NCBI GenBank assembly: GCA_963733065.1
Contig: CAVTBT010000007.1
Location: forward strand, 62,001 to 126,000
Length of the DNA stretch: 64,000 nucleotides
Direction: 5' to 3'
Source of the DNA: CAVTBT01 sp963733065
Lineage (GTDB): Bacteria > Actinomycetota > Thermoleophilia > Gaiellales > Gaiellaceae
Notes under the pieces: model-generated
Seen by the model: only the letters and a program-made list of their open reading frames with translations
What the model was told of the DNA's origin: nothing
The model's database searches: none
In this document: one piece after another, positions 1-9,831 of the stretch
Layout of the letters: the number at the start of each line of letters is the position of its first letter
How positions within the stretch are numbered: position 1 is the stretch's first letter
Position numbers and translations under genes: made by a program

Positions 1-1
1 C

Positions 2-1225
2 TCGCCGACGACCTACACCGGCCTCGCGGCGGGCCAGCATCGCTTCCGGGTCCGCGCCACAGGCCAGGGAGGGACAGGACCGCGGGCCGTGCGCGAGTGG
101 ACAGTGAGGCCCGGGGACACGACGCCGCCGGTGCTGACGCTCCCGGCGAACAGGACCGTCGAGGCCAACGGCCCGCAGGGCTCGGAGGTCACGTTCGCGG
201 TCAGCGCGACCGACGCCGGCAGCCCGCTGCCCGCCTCGGCCATCTCCTGCTCGCCTGCGTCAGGGGCGACCTTCGGCCTCGGCACGACGACCGTGCAGTG
301 CACGGCGAAGGACGCGGCCGGCAACGAGGGCAAGGGCAGCTTCACGGTGACCGTGCGCGACACGACGCCTCCGACCATCAACGCGCCGGACGTCTCCGTC
401 ACCGCCACCTCCGCGGCCGGGATCAGGCGCGGCGACGCGGCGCTGGCGCAGTACCTCGCGGGCGTTTCGGCCACCGACCTCGTCTCGCGGCCGACGCTGA
501 CGAACGACGCACCCGAGACGCTGCCGGTCGGCCCGACCAACGTCACCTTCACGGCGCGCGACGCGGCCGGCAACGCCGCCACCAGGCGCGCGACGGTGAC
601 GGTGCTGCCGTTGGGGACGCCCGCACCGCCGCTCGACCTGAAGCCGCCGGCCGACGTGCGGCGCGCCGTCGCGCGCGCCGGCGACGGCGTCGTGCGGCTG
701 AGCTGGGTCGTGCCGGCACGGGACTTCCACCACGTCACGGTCACCCGCACGATCGTCGCCGCGCGGGCGGGTGCGAAGGTCGTCTACCGGGGCGCGAAGC
801 GGAGCTTCATCGACCGCCGCCTGCGGAACGACCGGCGCTACCGCTACGTGATCGCGGCGTTCGACCGGGCGGGGAACCGCTCGCGCGGCGTGGTCGTGAC
901 CGCCCGGCCGCGGGCCGTGCTGCTCGCGCGGCCGACCGCCGGGCAGCGGGTCACCAGGCCGCCGCTCCTCGTCTGGGCCGCCGTCCCCAACGCGTCGTAC
1001 TTCAACGTCCAGCTGTGGCGCGGCGGCCAGAAGCTGCTGTCCGCGTGGCCGGTTGGGCGCCGTCTCCAGCTCGGGCGCACATGGCGCTACGAGGGCAGGG
1101 CGCGGAGCCTGGAGCCCGGCGTCTACACCTGGTTCGTCTGGCCGGGGATCGGCCCGCGCAGCGCCGCCAAGTACGGGCCGATGCTCGGTAAGAGCACGTT
1201 CGTCGTGGTGCGGCCTCAGCTCTGA
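2..1225 (+). CDS. Secreted HYR/fibronectin-type repeat protein, 5' end outside window
   Basis: The frame is open to the left edge, so the N-terminus is missing. In order one sees the end of a fibronectin type III-like domain (about 1-115), two HYR (hyalin repeat) modules each opening with the DTTPP signature and containing the GTTTVQCTAKDAAGN / GPTNVTFTARDAAGN core (about 116-610), a further FN3-like module with YRYVIAAFDRAGN (about 650-910), and a C-terminal beta-rich segment with paired W/Y residues that I cannot name. HYR and FN3 modules are extracellular adhesion or scaffold domains; no enzyme motif is visible. It converges on the aldo-keto reductase gene. Function beyond surface/adhesion is not supported. 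Confidence 0.75.
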   Translation, partial: SPTTYTGLAAGQHRFRVRATGQGGTGPRAVREWTVRPGDTTPPVLTLPANRTVEANGPQGSEVTFAVSATDAGSPLPASAISCSPASGATFGLGTTTVQCTAKDAAGNEGKGSFTVTVRDTTPPTINAPDVSVTATSAAGIRRGDAALAQYLAGVSATDLVSRPTLTNDAPETLPVGPTNVTFTARDAAGNAATRRATVTVLPLGTPAPPLDLKPPADVRRAVARAGDGVVRLSWVVPARDFHHVTVTRTIVAARAGAKVVYRGAKRSFIDRRLRNDRRYRYVIAAFDRAGNRSRGVVVTARPRAVLLARPTAGQRVTRPPLLVWAAVPNASYFNVQLWRGGQKLLSAWPVGRRLQLGRTWRYEGRARSLEPGVYTWFVWPGIGPRSAAKYGPMLGKSTFVVVRPQL

Positions 1226-1242
1226 GCGGCTAGCTGCCGGCC

Positions 1243-1259
1243 CGAGGCCTCAGGCCTCG
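1243..1259. terminator. Possible convergent terminator palindrome
   Basis: CGAGGCCT-C-AGGCCTCG is a perfect palindrome between the converging HYR-protein and aldo-keto reductase genes and overlaps the end of the latter. There is no T-tract and the folded loop would consume part of the arms, so the call is weak. Confidence 0.3.
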
Positions 1260-2271
1260 CTCGAGCGCGACCAGATGTTGATGTCGCTTTCCGTCGCGTA
1301 GCGCTCGATCTCGGCGAGCTCGTCCTCGGTGAAATCGAGCCGGTCGAGCGCCGCGACGTTCGCCTCCAGCTGCTGGACGCTGCTCGCGCCGATCAGGGTC
1401 GAGGTCACGCGCGGGTCGCGGAGCGTCCACGCAAGCGCGGTCTGGGCGAGCGACTGCCCGCGGTGAGCAGCGATGTCGCCGAGCGCGCGCACCTTGGCCA
1501 GCGCCTGCTCTGTGATGAGCTCGGGTGCGAGCGTCGTGTTGCGGCTGGCACGGGAGTCCTCCGGGATGCCGTTCAGGTACTTGTCGGTGAGCATTCCCTG
1601 CGCGAGCGGCGAGAAGACGATGCAGCCGGCGCCCTCGTCGGCCAACGCGTCCAGCAGCTCGGCCTCGATCCAGCGGTTCAGCATCGAGTACGACGGCTGG
1701 TGGATGAGGAGCGGCGTGCCGAGGTCGCGCAGGATCGCCGCCGCCTCGCGGGTCTTCGCCGCGGAGTACGACGAGATGCCCGCGTACAGCGCCCGGCCGG
1801 AGCGCACGGCGGTGTCGAGTGCGCCCATCGTCTCCTCCAGCGGCGTGTCCGGGTCGAAGCGGTGGGAGTAGAAGATGTCGACGTAGTCGAGGCCCATGCG
1901 GCGCAGGCTCTGGTCGAGGCTCGACAGCAGGTACTTGCGCGAGCCCAGGTCGCCGTACGGACCGGGCCACATGTCATAGCCGGCCTTCGTCGAGATGACG
2001 AGCTCGTCGCGATACGGCGCGAGGTCATCGCGCACCAGCTTCCCGAACGTCTCCTCGGCCGAGCCGTAGGGCGGCCCGTAGTTGTTCGCGAGGTCGAAGT
2101 GCGTGACGCCGAGGTCGAAGGCGCGGCGCACGATCGCGCGGCTGCGGTCGAGCGGCACGTCGCCGCCGAAGTTCTGCCAGAGGCCGAGCGAGACGGCCGG
2201 CAGGAGCAGACCGCTGCGGCCGCAGCGGTTGTACGGCATGCGTTCGTAGCGGTCGTCCGCGGCGACGTAGG

Positions 2272-2275
<4 letters not shown>
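1250..2275 (-). CDS. Aldo-keto reductase, YghZ/L-glyceraldehyde-3-phosphate reductase type
   Basis: A 341-aa NADPH-dependent aldo-keto reductase (TIM barrel, cytosolic). The family start GRSGLLLPAVSLGLW, the catalytic region HFDLANNYGPPYGSAEE (Asp and Tyr), the Lys in ISTKAGYDMWPG and the YVDIFYSHRFDP His complete the Asp-Tyr-Lys-His tetrad; the MWPGPYGD insert is typical of the YghZ subgroup, which reduces L-glyceraldehyde 3-phosphate and methylglyoxal-like aldehydes. Its ATG overlaps the stop of the upstream ABC ATPase by 4 nt (ATGA), so it is the last gene of the sugar-transport operon and probably acts on a metabolite of the imported sugar. The physiological substrate is inferred only. 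Confidence 0.85.
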
Positions 2276-3082
<807 letters not shown>

Positions 3083-3086
<4 letters not shown>

Positions 3087-4099
3087 GCCCGTCTCCGGTG
3101 CGTGAGCTGGTCGACCGACACCGCGAGGATCACGAGGATGCCGGTGACGAGGTACTGGTAGATGACCTCGACGCCGATCAGCGTCAGCCCGTTGCGGAAG
3201 ACGCCGACGATCGTGGCGCCGATCAGCGTCCCGATCACGCTGCCGCGGCCGCCGAAGAGGCTCGTGCCGCCGAGCACGACGGCCGTGATGCTGTCGAGGT
3301 TCTCGGTCGTCTGTCCTGCGTTGGGGTCGCCGAGCTCCGTGCGGGCGACGAGCAGCATCGCGGCGATGCCGGAGGTCAGTCCCGCGAGCGTGTAGACGCT
3401 GAGCAGCACGCGGTTCGTGTCGATGCCGGTCAGCCGCGCCGCTTCGGGATTGTCGCCCACGGCGTACACGTGGCGGCCCCACGCGGTCTGCGTGAGCGCG
3501 TACCAGGCGATCGCGTAGAGGACGAGCATGAGCACGACGCCGTAGGTGAATTCGCCGCCCGCGAGCGAGAACGTCCGGCCGAAGAAGAGCAGCTCGCTCG
3601 GGAGCCCCGAGAACGTCAGGTCGTCCGAGATGACGTGTGTGAGGGCGAACGCGATGTTGAGCGTCCCGAGCGTGACGATGAACGCAGGCAGGCGGAGCAC
3701 CGTGACCAACCCGCCGTTCAACACGCCGAAGGCGACGCACGTGAGGATGCCGAGGGCCAGGGCGGGGAGCGGTGCCATGCCGTTCTCGATCGCGAGCTTC
3801 GTCATCACGACCTGGCCGAGCGCCATCACCGTTCCGACGGACAGGTCGATGCCGGCGGTCAGGATCACGAGGGTCTGGCCGATTGCCAGCACGCCGACGA
3901 CCATGACCTGCTGGAGCACGAGCGAGAGGTTCTGCACGTCCAGGAACCGATCGCTCTTGAACGAGAAGAACACCATCGTGCCGAGCAGCGCGAGCAGCGG
4001 GGCGACGGTCGGAGCCCCGAGCACGTGGCGGCCGAGGTCGAGCGCAGTGCGCGGAGCTCGAGGTTGTTCGGACGCTGTTGGGTCTGTCGTCATCGCCAC
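3083..4099 (-). CDS. Sugar ABC transporter permease (RbsC/FrcC family)
   Basis: A 338-aa inner-membrane permease of the BPD_transp_2 family with about ten hydrophobic segments. Family marks are GQTLVILTAGIDLSVGTVMALG early, RLPAFIVTLGTL in the middle, and the cytoplasmic contact loop GRHVYAVGDNPEAARLTGI that couples to the ATPase. It would homodimerise and pass the sugar delivered by the binding protein encoded just upstream (62-nt gap). The GTG start at 4097-4099 is followed by an in-frame ATG two codons later, and either may be used. The sequence is intact, unlike the ATPase gene it overlaps. Confidence 0.9.
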
Positions 4100-4161
4100 C
4101 GGGACAGCCGTGGACCGGGGCGCGGAGGGCCTGCGCCCCGGTCACGGTTAGCGGAGGATTC

Positions 4162-5196
4162 TTACCCCCAGCAGTTGGCGAGGCCGTAGGCGACGTTCTT
4201 CGAGGGAACGCCCGACACAGCCTTCTTCGCGATCAGGTTCAGGCCGGTATCGGTATAGCCGGTGGCCTTCTGTCCACCCTGCGCGAACTTCACCACCGCT
4301 GCGACGCCGAGTGAGGCCATGCGCAGCGGGTACTGCTGCGACGTCGCGTCGATGACGCCGGCCCGGACGTTGCGCACACCGGCGCAACCGCCGTCGACCG
4401 AGACGATCGTCACGTCGCCGGCCTTCTTGCCTGCGCTCTTGAGCGCAGTCCAGGCACCGGCCGCGCTCGGCTCGTTGATCGTGTACACGACGTCGATCTT
4501 CGGGTTCTTCTGCAGGCAGTTCTCCATCGCGGTCTGCGACGGCGCGACCTGACCCTGGCCGTTCCCGACGCAGGCGATCTGCTTGTTGCCGCCCTTGATG
4601 CCGAAGCCCCTCAGGAAGCCGTCGTGCCGGAGCTTCCCGACCGACGAGCCGGCGTGCTCGTCGAGCATCGCGATCGTCACGGTCTTGCCCTTCGTCGCGG
4701 CGCGGGCGTACTTGCCGATCCGGATGCCGGCGTTGAAGTTGTTCGTCGCGAACAGTGCGTCGACGGCTGACCTCGGATTGGTCGGCGAGTCGAGCGCGAT
4801 CACGAGCACACCAGCGGCACGTGCCTTCGCGATAGCGGCGTTCTCCGCCTTCGCGTCGGCGACCGTGATCAGGATGCCCTTGACCCCCGCGGTCACCTGG
4901 TTCTCGATCGCGGCGATCTGGCCGGCGTTGTCGGAGCTGCTCTTGCCGGCCGCGTACAGCAGCTCGGCACCGAGCTTCTTCGCCTCGGCCGTGGCGCCCG
5001 CCCTCATCTTCACGAAGAACGGATTCGTGACGTCCTTCGTGATCAGTCCGACCTTGACGGTCTCGCCGCCTGTCGCCGACGGCGACGTCCCGGCGGAGGC
5101 GACGGCGACGACGGTCGTCGCGCCGGCGAGCAGGAGCAGTGCCGCCGTGAGGCCCAGCGCTCGGCGCGCCGGAAGCCGTCCCTGCGAATGACGCAT
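4162..5196 (-). CDS. Sugar ABC transporter substrate-binding protein (FrcB/RbsB family)
   Basis: A 344-aa periplasmic-binding-protein type 1 fold. Residues 1-36 form an export signal (two Arg, then a Leu/Ala-rich core ending near AVASAG). The mature part begins VKVGLITKDVTNPFFVKMRAGA and contains the family elements AAIENQVTAGVKGILI, VIALDSP, and the late VSVDGGCAGVRNVRAG hinge. It captures a monosaccharide outside the membrane for the adjacent permease. First gene of the leftward operon; an AAGGGAG ribosome site precedes the ATG. The palindromic operator 33 nt upstream predicts repression by the divergent LacI protein. Fructose/ribose-type sugars are most likely, but the specificity cannot be read. 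Confidence 0.9.
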   Translation of the reverse strand: MRHSQGRLPARRALGLTAALLLLAGATTVVAVASAGTSPSATGGETVKVGLITKDVTNPFFVKMRAGATAEAKKLGAELLYAAGKSSSDNAGQIAAIENQVTAGVKGILITVADAKAENAAIAKARAAGVLVIALDSPTNPRSAVDALFATNNFNAGIRIGKYARAATKGKTVTIAMLDEHAGSSVGKLRHDGFLRGFGIKGGNKQIACVGNGQGQVAPSQTAMENCLQKNPKIDVVYTINEPSAAGAWTALKSAGKKAGDVTIVSVDGGCAGVRNVRAGVIDATSQQYPLRMASLGVAAVVKFAQGGQKATGYTDTGLNLIAKKAVSGVPSKNVAYGLANCWG

Positions 5197-5228
5197 GACG
5201 CTCCCTTCGTTTGCGGTGGATTCGAAGC

Positions 5229-5246
5229 TGTGTTATCGATAACACA
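5229..5246. promoter_or_regulatory. LacI-type operator, perfect 18-bp palindrome
   Basis: TGTGTTATCGATAACACA is an exact inverted repeat with the central CG typical of LacI/PurR-family operators. It lies 33 nt before the binding-protein start, on the transport-operon side of the divergent intergenic region. Occupancy by the LacI protein starting at 5313 would silence the importer; sugar binding would release it. Confidence 0.75.
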
Positions 5247-5294
5247 CCGTTCTCCGCAGAGTCAAGCTTGTAACGGGCAAGATCATCCGAGAAG

Positions 5295-5310
5295 TGTGGT
5301 ACTGATAACA
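5295..5310. promoter_or_regulatory. Second, degenerate LacI operator at the regulator's own start
   Basis: TGTGGTACTGATAACA matches 13 of 16 positions of the perfect palindrome at 5229 and ends two bases before the lacI ATG. Its position predicts autorepression, and the 66-bp spacing between the two sites would allow looping by a tetramer. Confidence 0.55.
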
Positions 5311-5312
5311 AG

Positions 5313-6344
5313 ATGCGGCCGGCATCCGTGACGATCACCGATGTCGCACGCCAGGCCGGCGTGTCGTCGATGACGGTCTCGCGTGTGATCAACGACAGCG
5401 CCCGCGTCAGCCCGAAGACGCGGCGGCAGGTCGAGGATGCGATCACCAACCTCGGCTACGTCCCCAGCCGGCTCGCTCGCGGCCTGATCCGGCAGCGCAC
5501 AGGGACGCTCGGGGTGATCGTCCCGGACGTCGCGAATCCGTTCTTCACGCTGATCGTCCGCGGAGCCGAGGACGTCGCCCGGCGGGCGGGCTATCGCGCG
5601 CTTCTGTGCGACACGCGTGCGGACCTCGAGCTCGAGCGGGAGGTGATCGAGGAGCTCATCGCCCACCGCGTCGAGGGCATCCTGATCGCACCGGTCAGCG
5701 ACAGGTCGAAGCCGCACCTGCGGCGGCTGTCGGCCTTCGGAGTCCCGTTCGTACTCATCGACCGGACCGTGCCGGGGGTGGACAGCGACGTCGTCCTCGG
5801 TGACAGCGCCGCGGGTGCGCGGCGCCTCGTCGAGCACCTGCTCTCGCTGGGCCACCGCCGCATCGGCCTGATCATCGAGTCGGACGAGGTGTCGACCGCC
5901 CGCGACCGGCACCGGGGCTACCTCGACGCCCTCCGCGGCGCAGGGATCGCGAGCGACCCCGAGCTCGTCACCCGTACGAGCGTGGATCCCGAGGGCGGCT
6001 TCGAGGGCATGACGCGCCTGCTCCAGCTCGGCGATCCGCCGACGGCGGTCTTCACGGTCAACAACCTCGTCGCTGTCGGCGCCATCAGCGCGATACGGTC
6101 GAAGGGGCTCGACGTGCCGGCCGACGTCGCGCTCGTCTGCTTCGACGACATCGACTACGCGACGCGGCTCTATCCGTTCCTGACGGTGATGATGCAACCG
6201 GCGGAGACGTTCGGGACGCTCGGCACGCAGCTGCTGCTCGAGCGCATGGACGGCCGCGCGTCCGACAAGAACCGCCTCGTCGTCCTGCCTGCCGAGTTCA
6301 TCGTCCGCCGCTCGTGCGGGGCGGCCGCCCCGACCGGCGACTGA
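5313..6344 (+). CDS. LacI-family transcriptional regulator of the sugar regulon
   Basis: A 343-aa repressor. Residues 3-55 are the LacI helix-turn-helix and hinge helix (TITDVARQAGVSSMTVSRVIND, then LGYVPSRLARGL). Residues 60-335 are a periplasmic-binding-protein-like effector domain (TLGVIVPDVANPFFTLIVRGAE; GHRRIGLI; DVALVCFDDIDYATRL). It is divergent from the ABC operon and has two matching operators in the 116-bp intergenic region, so it most likely represses both directions until the imported sugar or its phosphate binds. Its TGA overlaps the ATG of the ROK kinase, giving a coupled regulator-kinase unit. Confidence 0.92.
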   Translation: MRPASVTITDVARQAGVSSMTVSRVINDSARVSPKTRRQVEDAITNLGYVPSRLARGLIRQRTGTLGVIVPDVANPFFTLIVRGAEDVARRAGYRALLCDTRADLELEREVIEELIAHRVEGILIAPVSDRSKPHLRRLSAFGVPFVLIDRTVPGVDSDVVLGDSAAGARRLVEHLLSLGHRRIGLIIESDEVSTARDRHRGYLDALRGAGIASDPELVTRTSVDPEGGFEGMTRLLQLGDPPTAVFTVNNLVAVGAISAIRSKGLDVPADVALVCFDDIDYATRLYPFLTVMMQPAETFGTLGTQLLLERMDGRASDKNRLVVLPAEFIVRRSCGAAAPTGD

Positions 6345-7217
6345 TGTACGGCGGCATCGAGGCGGGCGGCTCGAAGTGGCGCTGCGCCGTCGGCACCTCG
6401 CCGGACGACCTCACGCGGCGAGACGACCATCCCGACCACCACACCCGCGGAGACGCTCGACCGCGTGGTCGAGTTCTTCGAGCGTGAGGGACCCGTGACT
6501 GCGGTCGGGATCGGCTCCTTCGGGCCCGTCGACCGCAGGGCGGGGTCGCCGACGTGGGGTCACATCACGACGACGCCGAAGCCCGGCTGGGCGCACACGG
6601 ACGTCGGCCAGGAGATCCGCCGGCGCCTGTCCGTGCCTGTGGCGTTCGACACCGACGTGAACGCAGCCGCCGTCGGTGAGCACCGCTGGGGTGCCGCGCG
6701 AGGGCTCGAGACGTTCTCCTACGTCACCGTCGGAACCGGGATCGGCGGCGGTGGCATGGCAGGCGGCAGGCTGCTCCACGGCCTCTTGCATCCCGAGGTC
6801 GGCCACCTGCGCATCCCGCGCGCCGCCGAGGACTCGTTCCCCGGCGTCTGCCCGTATCACGGCGACTGCTGGGAGGGTCTCGCGTCGGCGCGCGCCATCG
6901 AGGCCCGCTGGGGGCAGCCGGCTGTCGAGCTCGGCGGCAACGACGCCGTCTGGGAGCTCGAGGCCCGCTACCTCGCGCTGGGGCTCGTCTCCGTCATCTG
7001 CGTTCTCACGCCGGAGCGGATCATCATGGGCGGCGGCGTGATGAGCGCGCCCGGGCTGCTCGCCCGCGTGCAGCGTGATGTCTCCTCGCTGATGAACGGC
7101 TACCTCGACACCGAGGAGATGGGCGTCGGCATCTCCGGCTACATCACCGCGCCGGAGCTCGGCCCGCGGGCCGGCGTCCTCGGCGCGATCGCGTTGGCGC
7201 AGGCGTCTGCATCCTAG
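6344..7217 (+). CDS. ROK-family sugar kinase, fructokinase-like (frameshifted as sequenced)
   Basis: ATP-dependent hexose kinase of the ROK family, nearest in style to the YdhR/GmuE fructokinases. The first 25 codons (MYGGIEAGGSKWRCAVGT, the phosphate-binding start) are in one frame. From about 6420 the homologous sequence continues one frame over (ETTIPTTTPAETLDRVVEFF), so a single indel lies near 6412-6420. The rest is complete: IGSFGPVD, FDTDVNAAAVGEHRWGAARG (catalytic Asp), TVGTGIGGGG, and the zinc motif HPEVGHLRI...CPYHGDCWEGLAS. It overlaps the lacI stop by one base and would phosphorylate the sugar imported by the divergent ABC system. Confidence 0.8.
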
Positions 7218-7220
7218 AAT
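7215..7220 (+). promoter_or_regulatory. -10 box TAGAAT, likely leaderless promoter of the LuxR gene
   Basis: TAGAAT sits 9 nt before the ATG at 7230, with no ribosome-binding site between. It shares its TAG with the stop codon of the ROK kinase gene. Confidence 0.5.
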
Positions 7221-7229
7221 CGCTGGTCG

Positions 7230-8879
7230 ATGAGCACCCATCCGGAGGACCGCACCGACGAAGGCCGGCGCGCGCTCGAGGCGGCGCGGTGGGATGCGGC
7301 CAGGGAGGCGTTCGAGTCCGTGCTCGGCGACGAGGAGACACCCGAGGCGCTCGACGGTCTCGGGCTCGCGCTCTGGTTCCTGGGCGACGTGAGCGAGGGC
7401 GTCGCCGCCCGCGAGCGCGCCGTCGACGGGTACGCGCGCACCGGACGCTGCGACGACGCCGCCCGCGTGGCGGTCTGGGTCTCGCACCAACACTTCATCG
7501 GCGGGCGGCTGTCGGCCGCACGCGGCTGGCTGGCGCGTGCCGAGCGCGTCGTCGACGGCGCGGACGTCTGCGCCGGGCAGGGGTGGGTCGCGGTCGAGCG
7601 CGCCCGGCATGCCGAGACCGTCGAGGACTGCGCCGAGCACGCACGACGCGCGATCGAGATCGCGCGCGAGACCGGCGCCGACGACCTCGAGGTGTTCGCC
7701 GTCAGCCTTCTCGGGCGCGCCGAGGTCAACGCAGGACGCCGGGACGACGGCATGAGGCTGCTCGAGGAGGCGATGGCCGCGGCCTCGGCGGGCCGCGTCC
7801 GCAACGTGCACACGCTCGCCGAGGCGTACTGCAACCTGATCGCGGCGTGCACGAGCGCCGGCGACTGGGAGCGCGCGACGGAGTGGTGCGAGCTCGTCGA
7901 CGAGTTCGCGCGCGAGCACGAGACGGTGCCGCTCTACGGCTCGTGCCGCACCATCCACGCGGACGTCCTGCTCGCGACCGGCCGGTGGGAGGACGCGGAG
8001 CGCGCACTCCAGAGCGCGCTCGACGTCCACGCGCGGTACGTGCCCCAGCTGGCGGCGCCGACGGTTGCGGCCATGGCCGAGCTGCGCGTGCGGCAGGGCC
8101 GCCTGGCGGAGGCCGAGCAGCTGCTGGTCGGCAGGGAGGAGCACCCGGAGTCGCTTCGCGCGCTCGCCCACCTCCGTCTGGCTCAGGGCCGGCCGTCGAT
8201 CGCCGCGGCGCTGCTCGAGCGCGGGCTGCTCGCGGCGGAGGACGACGCGGTGCAGACCGCCCAGCTGCTCGCCGTCCTGGTCGACGTGCGCCTCGCCGAG
8301 GGTGAGATCGACTCGGCCGACGCCGCTTCTCGGCGGCTGGCCGAGCTGGCGGGCCGCTCCGGTCAGAGAGTCGGCGAGGCGCGCGCGGCGCTGGCGGCGG
8401 CACGGGTGCACCTCGCGGCGCGCCGTCCGGTCGAGGCCGCCGAGGCCGCCCGGCGGTCGCTCACCGCCTTCGGTCGCCTCGGGATGCCGTACGAGGTCGC
8501 CGAGGCCCGGCTGGAGCTCAGCCGCGCGCTGGCGCTCGAGAGCCCGGAGCTGGCGGTCGAGGAGGCACGCGCGGCCCAGGCGACCTTCCGCGAGCTCGGC
8601 GCCCTTCGCGCGAGGGACGCGGCCGCGGCGATGCTCCGCGAGCTCGGGACGCCGGCGGGCGCCCTGCCTCGGGCCGCCGGCGAGCTCACGGCCCGGGAGC
8701 AGGAGGTGCTCGGCCTGCTCGCGCTCGGGATGTCGAATGCGCAGATCGCGACGACGCTCGTCATCAGCGAGAAGACGGCCGGGCACCACGTGAGCCGGAT
8801 CCTCGCCAAGCTCGGGGTGCGAAACCGCGCGGAGGCAGCGGCCTTCGCTGCGCGGAGGGAGGGCGCCGCGGCAAGATAG
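7230..8879 (+). CDS. TPR-repeat transcriptional regulator with C-terminal LuxR helix-turn-helix
   Basis: 549 aa. Residues 1-470 are Ala/Glu/Arg-rich helical repeats of TPR type (e.g. ARRAIEIARETGADDLEVFAVSLLGRAEVNAGR; RQGRLAEAEQLLVG). Residues about 484-545 are a GerE/LuxR DNA-binding domain: LTAREQEVLGLLALGMSNAQIATTLVISEKTAGHHVSRILAKLGVRNRAEAAAFA. No AAA ATPase or receiver domain precedes the repeats, so the sensing mode is unknown; such proteins in actinobacteria resemble LAL regulators that have lost the ATPase half. It follows the sugar operon but has its own promoter-like box. Its target is not inferable. Confidence 0.85.
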   Translation: MSTHPEDRTDEGRRALEAARWDAAREAFESVLGDEETPEALDGLGLALWFLGDVSEGVAARERAVDGYARTGRCDDAARVAVWVSHQHFIGGRLSAARGWLARAERVVDGADVCAGQGWVAVERARHAETVEDCAEHARRAIEIARETGADDLEVFAVSLLGRAEVNAGRRDDGMRLLEEAMAAASAGRVRNVHTLAEAYCNLIAACTSAGDWERATEWCELVDEFAREHETVPLYGSCRTIHADVLLATGRWEDAERALQSALDVHARYVPQLAAPTVAAMAELRVRQGRLAEAEQLLVGREEHPESLRALAHLRLAQGRPSIAAALLERGLLAAEDDAVQTAQLLAVLVDVRLAEGEIDSADAASRRLAELAGRSGQRVGEARAALAAARVHLAARRPVEAAEAARRSLTAFGRLGMPYEVAEARLELSRALALESPELAVEEARAAQATFRELGALRARDAAAAMLRELGTPAGALPRAAGELTAREQEVLGLLALGMSNAQIATTLVISEKTAGHHVSRILAKLGVRNRAEAAAFAARREGAAAR

Positions 8880-8958
8880 GGCGCCGGTAGGGAGTTCGTC
8901 CGATGTGCGCCGTCACAGGCGGGCTCAGAGTGGGCTCGACACCGAACGGGAGGAAACA

Positions 8959-9783
8959 ATGAGCGTTCAACTCGCCGACTCGGAGCTCAAGGCGCGCCAT
9001 CGCGCCATGTGGGGCTCCGGCAACTACCCCCTGATGGTCGACACGTTCCTGCTGCCCGTGGGGGAGCGCCTCGCGGAGGCGTGCAGGCTCGGCCCGGGCA
9101 TGCGCGTGCTCGACGTCGCGGCCGGAACCGGCAACGCCTCGCTGCCGGCCGCCAGGCGCGGCGCCGCCGTCACCGCCAGCGACCTGACGCCCGAGCTGCT
9201 CGAGGCGGGCCGCACGATCGCGGAGAAGGAAGGGCTCGAGCTGGAGTGGGTCGAGGCGGACGCGGAGAACCTGCCGTTCGCCGACGGGTCGTTCGACGTC
9301 GTCATGTCGGCGATCGGCGTGATGTTCGCGCCGCACCACCAGGCCGCGGCCGACGAGCTCGTCCGGGTCTGCCGTCCCGGCGGGACGATCGGGATCCTGA
9401 GCTGGACGCCCGAGGGCATGATCGGGGCGCTCTTCGCGACGATGAAGCCCTTCGCGCCGCCGCCGCCGCCCGGTGTGCAGCCGCCGCCGCTCTGGGGCGG
9501 CGAGGAGCACGTGCGCGGCCTGCTCGGCGACCGGGTGCAGCTCCACACCGTCGAGCGCGGCGACCTCGAGGTCACCGCGTTCCCGCGAGCACGCGAGTAC
9601 GGCGAGCACTTCAAGGACTACTACGGGCCGACGATCGCCACTCGCGCGAACGCCGAGCGCGAGGGTCGGGTGGCCGAGTTCGACGAGGCGGTCGACGCGT
9701 TCTGCGACGAGTGGAACCGCGGCACCCCGGACGTGGCCCGCTTCGAGCAGGAGTACCTCGTCACCGTCGGGACGAAGGTCTGA
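8959..9783 (+). CDS. Class I SAM-dependent methyltransferase
   Basis: 274 aa. Motif I VLDVAAGTGNASLPAARRGA, the following acidic loop VTASDLTPELLEAGR, and motif post-I WVEADAENLPFADGSFDVVMSAIGVMFAPHH place it in the Methyltransf_11/UbiE-like group. The C-terminal half (Pro-rich PPPPPGVQPPP loop, then a helical cap) probably shapes the acceptor site. The ATG at 8959 is chosen because GGGAGGA lies just upstream; a GTG 18 codons earlier would give an unlikely Arg-rich tail. The acceptor substrate is unknown. It converges with the hydrolase gene over a strong hairpin. Confidence 0.85.
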   Translation: MSVQLADSELKARHRAMWGSGNYPLMVDTFLLPVGERLAEACRLGPGMRVLDVAAGTGNASLPAARRGAAVTASDLTPELLEAGRTIAEKEGLELEWVEADAENLPFADGSFDVVMSAIGVMFAPHHQAAADELVRVCRPGGTIGILSWTPEGMIGALFATMKPFAPPPPPGVQPPPLWGGEEHVRGLLGDRVQLHTVERGDLEVTAFPRAREYGEHFKDYYGPTIATRANAEREGRVAEFDEAVDAFCDEWNRGTPDVARFEQEYLVTVGTKV

Positions 9784-9802
9784 CGACACGTCACGGCCGC
9801 AC

Positions 9803-9831
9803 GCGGAAGGCGGGCCTGCCTCGCCTTCCGC
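9803..9831. terminator. Convergent terminator hairpin
   Basis: GCGGAAGGCG (9803-9812) pairs perfectly with CGCCTTCCGC (9822-9831) across a 9-nt loop, between two convergent genes. There is no U-tract, as is common in high-GC actinobacteria. Confidence 0.55.
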
